Assembly: GCF_028702905.1 (NCBI RefSeq)
Contig: NZ_JAQVNX010000017.1
Coordinates: 1 to 33,000, forward strand
DNA length: 33,000 nt
Direction: 5' to 3'
Source: Methanofollis sp.
GTDB taxonomy: Archaea > Halobacteriota > Methanomicrobia > Methanomicrobiales > Methanofollaceae
The translations under genes and the position numbers were made by a program. The notes beneath the pieces were generated by a model that saw only the letters and a program-made list of their open reading frames with translations, had not been told where the DNA came from and made no database searches. Shown here one piece after another: positions 25,306 through 32,371 of this stretch (positions are counted from its first letter, which is position 1; every line of letters starts with the position of its first letter).

Positions 25306-26903
25306 TACTTTTCAACCTCCGGATAGAATTCAGAAATGAGATGGTCGTACGCCTTCTGTGGTATTTTTCCAGATCTTAATGTCTGGCTGAGATAACTACT
25401 GACTTTAGGATACTTTTCAAGATGGCCCAGAATATATTTCACTTTCACGGGGGTCGATATAAACGTACCTCCCATTAGAATGAGTTCCGGATACGTTTCT
25501 TCGTCTTTCTTTACTGAGTATCTTCCCTTTGGCTGGATGGGTTTTGGAATGCTTACGTGATGTATCGCGTCCAGTCCGTGACGTACGCAAATATTATCTC
25601 CTTTGGATAAGTTTAGAAATGCAAGAATAGCCTGTTCATTCCAGTAAACACTTTTTAGTTGTTTTTCTGAGTAATGATAAATGTCACATTTACAGTCTGA
25701 TTTGAAGGACAAGTTTGCTCTATCCTTGAGGGAAAAGGAGTCTCCATTTTCAAGTGGTTTTTTTGCGTAATCAAGTGTTATTTCTGGAATGTAGTAATGA
25801 AATATTTCTTCTGGATATTCGCATGTGGGGTGGGCCTCATATGATCCATCAGAGGATTTGACGTGCGTTGGACCCCTGACAGAGTGACATAACAACCATC
25901 CCGCTTTATTAGGTATTTTTTGGATTAGTCTGCGAGATTGTCCATCCGTATCCTGATAATAGGATGTGTCTGTTTGTGCCTGATTGAGGACAGCCGTTGG
26001 TTTGCTGTAAATTTGCCTCTTTCCAACCTGCACATGAGGAGGCCAGAGGGGAATTAGTGGGGGATGCCACTCGACAAGCGTGACCCCTAAGTTGTCTGCA
26101 AATTCTATGGCCTCTTCGGTGACTTTGGTAAACTGCACCCGGTAGACCATCCATTTTGATTCGAAGCCATATGAATCTCCCTCTAATTCCCCTAATGGCT
26201 CGTATTCGAGAAATTCTTCAGTGTCATCCGGTATTCCAAAGGCAGTTGCAAAATAGTAGTATTTGTCTGTGTTTATCTCTCCGTTGTCGGATATACAACG
26301 AGCATAATTTTTACTGTATCTAAACAGTGCCCCCTCTTCTGGAAGTCCTGATAGATCCTCCCCCCAGATTTTAATTATGTCGTGGCCGACTGGTGATTCA
26401 CTGTATTCGAGAGAGTAATAATCATATATCCACTTTAACTGGAGGTAAGTTGTTTCTCCTGGAATTAATTGATTAGAGAGGATTCTGTTCTCTTTAAGTT
26501 CTGCATTATTTGGATTAATGATCCGTACTATGAGTTTTTCATTTCTGGCGGCTACAACAGTCTTCTCTTCCAATGGAGGAAAACCAAGAAAAAGCCCGAA
26601 TTTTCCACCCATCTTCAAAATATAGATCCGTTTTGGATGTTGCCTTAATTTGCGTTCCTCTTGTTGCCTCTGATATTGAACCGCATATACACTATCTGAA
26701 TAGTTGGGGCAGGTGTAATTTTTTGGATTATTGGGGCAGTGTCTAAAATAGGTTCTTTCCTCTCCACTTGCTAATATTACTGGTTCTCCGCACGCAGGGC
26801 AAAATAAAAGCCTGCAATTGGATAAATGGTGGTTATTTGCAAAATTTTTGGCGTAGACTAACTCTTCATGTCCAGAATGTCTCTTCCATATTGCATAATC
26901 CAC
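25305..26903 (-). CDS. Operon protein 1: CoiA-like zinc module
   Basis: A 532-residue protein, first in the operon. Near the N-terminus, LLFCPACGEPVILASGEERTYFRH (32-55) followed by C56 and C65 resembles the zinc module at the start of competence CoiA-like nucleases (CPxCG...HFxH). I see no convincing downstream endonuclease motif, so it may use the module only for binding. The remaining residues form an unrecognised, beta-rich-looking body, with a C-terminal helical part (ILGHLEKYPKVSSYLSQTL). The start is GTG 26903, with GAAGG about nine bases upstream and AT-rich promoter elements near 26945-26966. The stop shares one base with the next gene's ATG. Confidence 0.88.
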   Translation of the reverse strand: MDYAIWKRHSGHEELVYAKNFANNHHLSNCRLLFCPACGEPVILASGEERTYFRHCPNNPKNYTCPNYSDSVYAVQYQRQQEERKLRQHPKRIYILKMGGKFGLFLGFPPLEEKTVVAARNEKLIVRIINPNNAELKENRILSNQLIPGETTYLQLKWIYDYYSLEYSESPVGHDIIKIWGEDLSGLPEEGALFRYSKNYARCISDNGEINTDKYYYFATAFGIPDDTEEFLEYEPLGELEGDSYGFESKWMVYRVQFTKVTEEAIEFADNLGVTLVEWHPPLIPLWPPHVQVGKRQIYSKPTAVLNQAQTDTSYYQDTDGQSRRLIQKIPNKAGWLLCHSVRGPTHVKSSDGSYEAHPTCEYPEEIFHYYIPEITLDYAKKPLENGDSFSLKDRANLSFKSDCKCDIYHYSEKQLKSVYWNEQAILAFLNLSKGDNICVRHGLDAIHHVSIPKPIQPKGRYSVKKDEETYPELILMGGTFISTPVKVKYILGHLEKYPKVSSYLSQTLRSGKIPQKAYDHLISEFYPEVEK

Positions 26904-26942
26904 TGAAATTCGCCTTCAAGAACGATGTATTTCTTCGGCCAA

Positions 26943-26966
26943 GATAATATCATCGAATTAAATTTC
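26943..26966 (-). promoter_or_regulatory. Candidate promoter of the four-gene operon
   Basis: Two AT boxes on the minus strand (AAATTTAATT at 26966-26957 and GATATTATC near 26951-26943) precede GTG 26903 at distances that suit an archaeal TATA element. No other internal promoter is obvious, which fits a single transcript of about 10.5 kb. Confidence 0.4.
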
Positions 26967-27339
26967 ATGCCGCTCTTTTGTCTCATCATATGAATAGAGT
27001 TGTCGAGTTCTTGCCATACTCAAAAGAGTGCGTTTTTTGTGGCTCATATCGTGAGTGTCTAGAACGCGTACCCTTCCTCCTTCGGTTTTAAAGTGCATGA
27101 ACAGATGGTTAACTGCTTGGACCGGAGAAGATGTCCTACAAAAATTGCGAAGTTAAGATAATGTGAATTATAATGCTGCGCAGGAGAAAATTTCCTTTAT
27201 ATTCTCTTCTATAGTGTATTGGATCCTGCACAGATCCTGATCCAATCGTTGATGATCTACAGACACGCACCGTCAGTTACCGTATTACCTGGTGCTATCA
27301 GAGATGACAGCGCTCCCTCCTCCCCCTGGATAGATCCCC
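26967..27339. other. Island right border, no confident gene
   Basis: An AT-rich intergenic stretch that returns to host-like composition near 27300. It contains an eight-base inverted repeat ATTGGATC/GATCCAAT (27218-27225 and 27239-27246) and a ten-base match, CTGCGCAGGA (27176-27185), to the palindrome on the far side of the island. A 33-codon frame at 26990-27091 is too short to accept. Confidence 0.5.
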
Positions 27340-27780
27340 CTACTCCTCCCCGATATCCTCGTTCCACAGATCTGGATTCGCGGCAATGAAATCGGTCATC
27401 AGGCGCACGCACTCCTCGTCGTCCAGGACGACCACGTCTACACCCCGACTTCGGAGATACTCCTCCGGTCCCTGGAAGGTCCGGTTTTCGCCGATCACGA
27501 CCCTGGGTATTTTGTAGAGGAGGACCGTCCCGCTGCACATGTCGCAGGGGGAAAGAGTCGAGTACAGCACCGCCCGGCGGTACTCCTCCGGCTTGAGGCG
27601 GCCGGCATTCTCCAGGCAGTCCATCTCGGCGTGTAAAATGGCGCTGCCCTTCTGCACCCTCCGGTTGTGTCCCCGGCCGACGATTGTGCCGTCGATCACC
27701 AGCACCGAGCCGATGGGGATCCCGCCCTCGGCACGTCCCTGTCTGGCCTCTTCGATGGCGGCCTGCATGAATTTGTCCAT
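27340..27780 (-). CDS. Cytosine deaminase, yeast FCY1 type
   Basis: A 146-residue zinc deaminase of the CDA fold that converts cytosine to uracil in pyrimidine salvage. GGIPIGSVLV, RGHNRRVQKGSAILHAEMDCLEN (HAE zinc/catalytic motif) and YSTLSPCDMCSG (PCxxC zinc ligands) are in order. The later VVIGENRTFQGPEEYLRSRGVDVVVLDDEECVRLM and the ending NPDLWNEDIGE closely follow Saccharomyces Fcy1, which is distinct from the amidohydrolase CodA of E. coli. A longer frame exists upstream (to 27873), but MDKFMQAAIEEAR at 27780 is the natural start. It diverges from the secreted protein gene at 27927. It is a single gene with no linked permease. Confidence 0.92.
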   Translation of the reverse strand: MDKFMQAAIEEARQGRAEGGIPIGSVLVIDGTIVGRGHNRRVQKGSAILHAEMDCLENAGRLKPEEYRRAVLYSTLSPCDMCSGTVLLYKIPRVVIGENRTFQGPEEYLRSRGVDVVVLDDEECVRLMTDFIAANPDLWNEDIGEE

Positions 27781-27871
27781 TGAAACGACACCCGGATAGA
27801 GAAAGTGCTTGACGGCCCATGAACATTCCGGTCGCCGAAACTGCCGGGGTCGAGCGGTCGGGCAGGGAAGC

Positions 27872-27887
27872 AACCAAAACTATTTCT
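27872..27887 (+). promoter_or_regulatory. Conserved promoter element, secreted paralogue 1
   Basis: AACCAAAACTATTTCT, identical in the upstream region of the second paralogue and at the same distance (about 40 bases) before the start codon. It is BRE/TATA-like. The surrounding bases are also partly conserved. Confidence 0.55.
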
Positions 27888-27926
27888 CACCTGGATAGTA
27901 TTCCAACCACAAAAGGGGGGAAATCT

Positions 27927-29399
27927 GTGAGACGGTATATTCTATTGGCATGTCTCTGTGTCATGCTGGCCGGGCATGGCCTTGCACAGACAGGAGAAAC
28001 AGGTGACGTGGATGCTTTCCGGCAGATACTGGAACAGGACAACTTCAGCGTGCAGGAAGGCGGGATCGGGCATTTCGATCTCATCAAATTGTATGACGCA
28101 GGAGCGCTGCCTTCTGCATATGGAAACAATCCCGCGACAAAGTATCTGGCATATTTCGTTCCGCCGGCACCCGGGGGTACGATCGACGAACAGATAGCAG
28201 AGATAACGAAAACGCTTGGAATGAGCGGGAACACATCTGCATTCTGGAATCTCGGTCCCGACGAAGCCGTTATCTTCGTAGGACAAACGCCGCCGGAGTG
28301 CAGGTACTTCGGGTACGATAATTATCTCATGAGCAGGACGTATGGCAACGAGACCAGGTGGATCTTTGCCAACATGGGCGATTCGCTGAACAACCAGATC
28401 ATCAAGACGGAGGGGTCGCCTGGAGACCCGTACAACCAGACGACGATAGTCGTCGCCACGGCTGACAGGGGCATCGACGAGCGCATCCGTGCTGCCGCAC
28501 GTTCGGCGGGATATTCGGACGAGATGATGAACACCCAGGTGTTTCCGTCGTCCATCCTGAATATGGGCCTCGACAACACCTCCGATACGTTCGCCATATT
28601 TATCCGCCCGTCCCTCTTCACCGACAAGCAGGTAGGCGACGAGTACATCGACAACACGTCTGCGACTATCCTCCGCGTGACGCCGAAAAACACGACCCAA
28701 CTCGACCCGTATGAGTCTCCGGATATGCGGGTCAAGGGAACCGGGAAGACGGAGCTTGACCTTACGGACGATCTCAACGACCTCAGGAACGCGATTCTCG
28801 AGAAGTACAGCAACCTGAGCGCCACGGAGCTTCCGACGGCTCCGGGGTTCCCGCAAGGGATTGACGCTATCCAGCGGGGGATCGATGCCGTAGGCCCGAG
28901 CAACGATGCAACATATTTATGGAGCGCAAACCAGGCTGTCAATTCGCCGACGCCGCCCTTCTTCGACACCACGCAGTACTACGACTTCCTGCGAAACCCG
29001 CCGCTCACTCTCGGGAACGATACGAATGAATTCATCATTGTCTACGGGGTCAACCACGTAGCCACGGGCAAGGCGACGTACTCGAGCTTCACTCTCAATG
29101 GAGCGGATGTGTGGAATGGCGTCGGATCGATCACCGACGCGGACTTCAGCGGAACTGCTGAAGAGTATCTCCCCGACAATCCCAACGCGAAATACCTGTA
29201 CGTCTACAAGATCGCGAGGGACTGCGAGGGTGACCCGCACTGCTTCGAGCTTCCCTCCGGTATAGGAAGTTACGGCATCGAGCCCGACCAGCCGATCTTC
29301 ATTCTCTGGAGGAGCTACCTGGAGAGTGCTACGAAAACAGCCCCGTCCTACAACGAGATCGTGTACGACAGGGCCATAAAGTTCGAGCCGGCGGGTTAG
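27927..29399 (+). CDS. Secreted protein of unknown function, paralogue 1
   Basis: A 490-residue exported protein. The signal peptide is VRRYILLACLCVMLAGHGLA, with likely cleavage before QTGETGDVDAF. The mature part has no membrane segment, no recognised domain and several N-x-S/T sequons. Motifs shared with the downstream copy include PPECRYFGYDNYLMSR, NTQVFPSSILNMGLDNTSD, FFDTTQYYDFLRNPP and RDCEGDPHCFELPSGIGSYG. The last contains two cysteines that could pair. An ATG at 27819 would add 36 residues before the signal peptide. GTG 27927 is preferred because GGGGGG lies just before it and because the second copy shows the same arrangement. It ends before a GC hairpin terminator. Confidence 0.85.
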   Translation: MRRYILLACLCVMLAGHGLAQTGETGDVDAFRQILEQDNFSVQEGGIGHFDLIKLYDAGALPSAYGNNPATKYLAYFVPPAPGGTIDEQIAEITKTLGMSGNTSAFWNLGPDEAVIFVGQTPPECRYFGYDNYLMSRTYGNETRWIFANMGDSLNNQIIKTEGSPGDPYNQTTIVVATADRGIDERIRAAARSAGYSDEMMNTQVFPSSILNMGLDNTSDTFAIFIRPSLFTDKQVGDEYIDNTSATILRVTPKNTTQLDPYESPDMRVKGTGKTELDLTDDLNDLRNAILEKYSNLSATELPTAPGFPQGIDAIQRGIDAVGPSNDATYLWSANQAVNSPTPPFFDTTQYYDFLRNPPLTLGNDTNEFIIVYGVNHVATGKATYSSFTLNGADVWNGVGSITDADFSGTAEEYLPDNPNAKYLYVYKIARDCEGDPHCFELPSGIGSYGIEPDQPIFILWRSYLESATKTAPSYNEIVYDRAIKFEPAG

Positions 29400-29410
29400 G
29401 ACTGGAAGAG

Positions 29411-29427
29411 GCCGGGAGAATCCCGGC
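29411..29427 (+). terminator. Terminator hairpin, secreted paralogue 1
   Basis: GCCGGGA/TCCCGGC arms around GAA, twelve bases after the stop. The same arms occur after paralogue 2. Confidence 0.6.
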
Positions 29428-29568
29428 TCCAACCCGTTTATTCGGCTCTGGAGAATTCGGCGTGAACCTTCGTTTCAAGCACACGCGATTGAACATTTTC
29501 TGAGCAGCGCTCCAGCGTGTGGGCGGATCCCTCTCCTTCTTCAGGATATGTCAGCATGCGGTAGGGAA

Positions 29569-29578
29569 CCATATATCG
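29569..29578 (+). promoter_or_regulatory. Additional TATA-like element before paralogue 2
   Basis: CCATATATCG about 110 bases before the TTG start. It has no counterpart at copy 1, so it may be a second promoter or incidental. Confidence 0.3.
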
Positions 29579-29630
29579 GTTGTTTGCCTGGATGACAGAA
29601 TGCACGAGTAGAGCAATCGGACCGGGATAC

Positions 29631-29646
29631 AACCAAAACTATTTCT
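29631..29646 (+). promoter_or_regulatory. Conserved promoter element, secreted paralogue 2
   Basis: AACCAAAACTATTTCT, exact copy of the element before paralogue 1 and 39 bases before the TTG start. Confidence 0.55.
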
Positions 29647-29684
29647 TGCCCGGATGGTATTCCACCCCCAGAGGGGGGAAGAGT

Positions 29685-31157
29685 TTGAGACGGTACATCC
29701 TCTTTGCAATTCTCGTGGCCATGCTGGTCGGGCACGGCCTTGCACAGACAGGAGAAACGGGTGACGTGGATGCTTTCCGGCAGATACTGGAACAGGACAA
29801 CTTCAGCGTGCAGGAAGGCGAGATCGGCTATTTCGATCTTATTAAACTCTATGATTCAGGGGTGCTGCCTTCCGCATATGGAAACAATCCGGCCACAAAG
29901 TATCTGGCATACTTCGTTCCGCCGGCACCCGGATATCCGGTCGACGAACGGATAGCAGAGATAGCGAAAACACTTGGAATGAGCGGGAACACATCTTCTT
30001 TCTGGAGTCTCGGTCCCGACGAAGCTGTTGTCTTCGTAGGACAGACACCGCCTGAGTGCAGGTACTTCGGGTACGATTATTATCTCATGAGCAGGATCTA
30101 TGGCAACGAGACCAGGTGGATCTTTTCCAACATCGCCGATTCGCTGAACAATCAGGTCATCAACACGACCGGAGGGTCGGGAGATCCGTACAACCAGACG
30201 ACGATTACCGTCGCTACGGCCGACAGGGGCATTGACGAGCGTATCCGTGCCGCCGCCAGATCGGCGGGATATTCGGACGACATGATGAACACCCAGGTGT
30301 TTCCGTCGTCCATACTGAATATGGGCCTCGACAACACCTCCGATACGTTCGGCATATTTATCCGCCCGGCCCTCTTCACCGACAAGGAGGCAGGCGCCGA
30401 GTACATCAACAATACCCCGGCGACCGTCTTCCGCGTGACGCCGAAAAACACGATCGAACTCGACCCGTACGAGTCTCCGGATCTGCGGGTCAGGGGAACA
30501 GGGAAGACGGAGCTTGACCTTACGGACGATCTCGAAGATCTCAGGGCCGCGATTCTTGAGAAGCACAACAACCTGAGCGCCACGGAGCTTCCGACGAGTA
30601 TCGGATTCCCGATGGGGAATGATGCTATCCAGCGGGGAATCGATGGTGTCGGCCCCAGCAACGATGCAGCGTATCTCTGGAGCGCGAACCAGACTGTCAA
30701 CTCGCCGACGCCGCCCTTCTTCGACACCACGCAGTACTACGACTTCCTGCGAAACCCGCCGATCACCCTCGGGAACGATAAGAACGAATTCATCATCGTC
30801 TACGGGGTCAACCACGTAGCCACGGGCAAGGCGACGTACTCGAGTTTCTCCTTATATGGGGCTGATGTGTGGAATGGCGTCGGATCGATCACCGACGCGG
30901 ACTTCAGCGGAACTGCCGAGGAGTACCTCCCTGACAATCCCAACGCGAAGTACCTGTACGTCTACACGATCGCGAGGGACTGCGAGGGTGACCCGCACTG
31001 CTTCGAGCTCCCCTCCGGTATAGGAAGTTACGGTATCGAGCCTGACCAGCCGCTCTTCATTATCTGGAGGAGTTACCTGGAGGGTGCTACGAGTACCGGG
31101 CCGTCCTACAACGAGATGGTGTACGACAGGGCGATAAAGTTCGAACCCACGGGTTAG
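29685..31157 (+). CDS. Secreted protein of unknown function, paralogue 2
   Basis: A 490-residue exported protein, exactly the same length as the upstream copy and nearly the same throughout, so the pair arose by a recent tandem duplication. The signal peptide is LRRYILFAILVAMLVGHGLA, then QTGETGDVDAFRQILEQ. Differences cluster in short patches, for example GYPVDERIAEIAKT against GGTIDEQIAEITKT, and in residues around 250-285. I read the start as TTG 29685 with GAGGGGGG eight to fifteen bases upstream, matching the GTG of copy 1. The in-frame ATG at 29580 would add 35 residues with no resemblance to a signal peptide. The function is unknown; a surface or adhesion role is only a guess. Confidence 0.85.
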   Translation: MRRYILFAILVAMLVGHGLAQTGETGDVDAFRQILEQDNFSVQEGEIGYFDLIKLYDSGVLPSAYGNNPATKYLAYFVPPAPGYPVDERIAEIAKTLGMSGNTSSFWSLGPDEAVVFVGQTPPECRYFGYDYYLMSRIYGNETRWIFSNIADSLNNQVINTTGGSGDPYNQTTITVATADRGIDERIRAAARSAGYSDDMMNTQVFPSSILNMGLDNTSDTFGIFIRPALFTDKEAGAEYINNTPATVFRVTPKNTIELDPYESPDLRVRGTGKTELDLTDDLEDLRAAILEKHNNLSATELPTSIGFPMGNDAIQRGIDGVGPSNDAAYLWSANQTVNSPTPPFFDTTQYYDFLRNPPITLGNDKNEFIIVYGVNHVATGKATYSSFSLYGADVWNGVGSITDADFSGTAEEYLPDNPNAKYLYVYTIARDCEGDPHCFELPSGIGSYGIEPDQPLFIIWRSYLEGATSTGPSYNEMVYDRAIKFEPTG

Positions 31158-31168
31158 GACTGGAAGGG

Positions 31169-31196
31169 GCCGGGAGGCTTCAGGGCCGATCCCGGC
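31169..31196 (+). terminator. Terminator hairpin, secreted paralogue 2
   Basis: GCCGGGA and TCCCGGC arms as in copy 1, but with a 14-base loop instead of three bases. Confidence 0.5.
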
Positions 31197-31861
31197 TCCA
31201 ACCCGTTTATTCGGATCTGGAGAATCAGGCATGATCCACGGAAGCATACGCGATGAACATTCCTGTGGGCGTGTGGGATGTGCACGGATCCGTGCTCCCT
31301 CTTCGGAGCAAGACACCATGCGGGAACACTATCGAATTGCCGCCCCGGCGCGATCGATGTGGGGAGGCGGTTGAATTATACCGGATCCAGGAAAAGGAGA
31401 GGCATTCTACAGGGCCAGAGGGCCATTTTTCTTCTTCGCGCCTGGTTTGCACCGGGCGATATCTCGCTGGCAGCCGTTGATCGATGATTGAGGCATGGAT
31501 GCGAGGTTTCCATGGTGTTTACACTCGCGCCGGGATCACGGCCGGAGAGACCTGCCTCACGATCGCCCGTGCCGGGTGTTCTTCGGATCGTGTGTAAATT
31601 ATCAGGGGTAGCTGTACACACTTCTCTTTACGTACTCTGTACACAGATCCCGGTAAGGATCGGCTTTTTTCCCTCGGCCGCCCGGTTGCCACCACCCTGG
31701 CGCGAACCGGGCGCGAGGGTGCAAGGGTCGGGTTCGTCGTCGTCGGTCCGGACGTCCGCCTTCGCCGTCCACTCGAGGCGGACCCGGAGCGTCCTGGAAG
31801 GGGTGTATCGATGCTATGGCAATCCCGTTGACATCTCCCTCCCGGCGGCATATCAAGATAC

Positions 31862-31869
31862 AAAATATG
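31862..31869 (+). promoter_or_regulatory. TATA box of the Imm5-like gene
   Basis: AAAATATG centred about 26 bases before GTG 31891, predicting a leaderless transcript. Confidence 0.45.
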
Positions 31870-31890
31870 GGACGTTCATAAGAATTGTCT

Positions 31891-32367
31891 GTGAAAAAAT
31901 ACGCCAGACAGGATCAGATCTCGATGGCGACCTGGGCCGCGGACTGCGCCGAACGGGTGCTTCCGTTTTTTGAGGAGGCGTATCCGGAGGACGACCGCCC
32001 GCGCAATGCCATCGAAACATGCCGGAGATGGGCCAGTACGGGCGTGTTCAGGATGGCCGAGATCCGCGGCGCTTCTCTTGCCGCCCATGCCGCCGCCCGC
32101 GACGCGAAAGAAAATGACGCGGCCTGTTGTGCCGCACGTGCCGCAGGCCAGGCGGTGGCGACTGCGCATGTCCCGCAGCACGCCTACGGGGCGGGGTACT
32201 ATGCCCTGAAAGCCGTGGCGGCGGCCGGGGGCGACGTTGGCGGGGAATGGGAGTGGCAGTCGGAGCGTCTCCCTGAGCGGTTGCGGGAGGAGATAATGGG
32301 GAGGATCGTTGTGCTGGAGCAGGGGGTCGGGGTCTCTATTAAATTGAGGAAGGGGGAGGGTTTTTGA
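31891..32367 (+). CDS. Imm5-family putative immunity protein
   Basis: A protein of about 158 residues resembling the Imm5 (PF14423) putative immunity family. The recognisable core is WAADCAERVLPFFEEAYPEDDRPRNAIETCRRW, then AHAAARDAKENDAACCAARAAGQAVATAHVPQHAYGAGYYALKA, and EWEWQSERLP near the end. Imm5 proteins were predicted to neutralise polymorphic toxins, but no toxin is visible here, and many members stand alone in genomes, so a different role is possible. The GTG at 31891 is chosen because of the TATA spacing. TTG 31885 and ATG 31924 are alternatives, and there is no ribosome site. It converges on the hydrolase gene with a four-base gap. Confidence 0.8.
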   Translation: MKKYARQDQISMATWAADCAERVLPFFEEAYPEDDRPRNAIETCRRWASTGVFRMAEIRGASLAAHAAARDAKENDAACCAARAAGQAVATAHVPQHAYGAGYYALKAVAAAGGDVGGEWEWQSERLPERLREEIMGRIVVLEQGVGVSIKLRKGEGF

Positions 32368-32371
32368 TAGT

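Larger units (their letters stand above)
31158..31890. other. Gene-poor stretch after the paralogues
   Basis: About 730 bp without a supportable gene. It holds the duplicated 3' flank of the paralogue unit (to about 31260), a perfect palindrome GCACGGATCCGTGC (31282-31295), two direct copies of CTGTACACA (31612-31620, 31637-31645) and a hairpin GCCCGGTT/AACCGGGC near 31679-31711. One frame near 31675-31820 has coding-like composition but no start and no family match, so it may be a decayed fragment. Confidence 0.5.

Noticed and set aside
26990-27091. 33-codon frame on the plus strand with CVFCG...C near the island border
   Set aside because: Too short, no ribosome site, and no recognisable family. 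Cysteines alone are not enough to call a gene.
31675-31820. Frame with LGRPVATTLARTGREGARVG, briefly reminiscent of a PfkB-type sugar kinase
   Set aside because: The resemblance is a few residues only and no conserved kinase motif follows.
31488-31973. 161-codon frame before the Imm5 gene
   Set aside because: The end overlaps Imm5 in another frame, the composition is typical of random GC-rich open frames, and no domain is seen.
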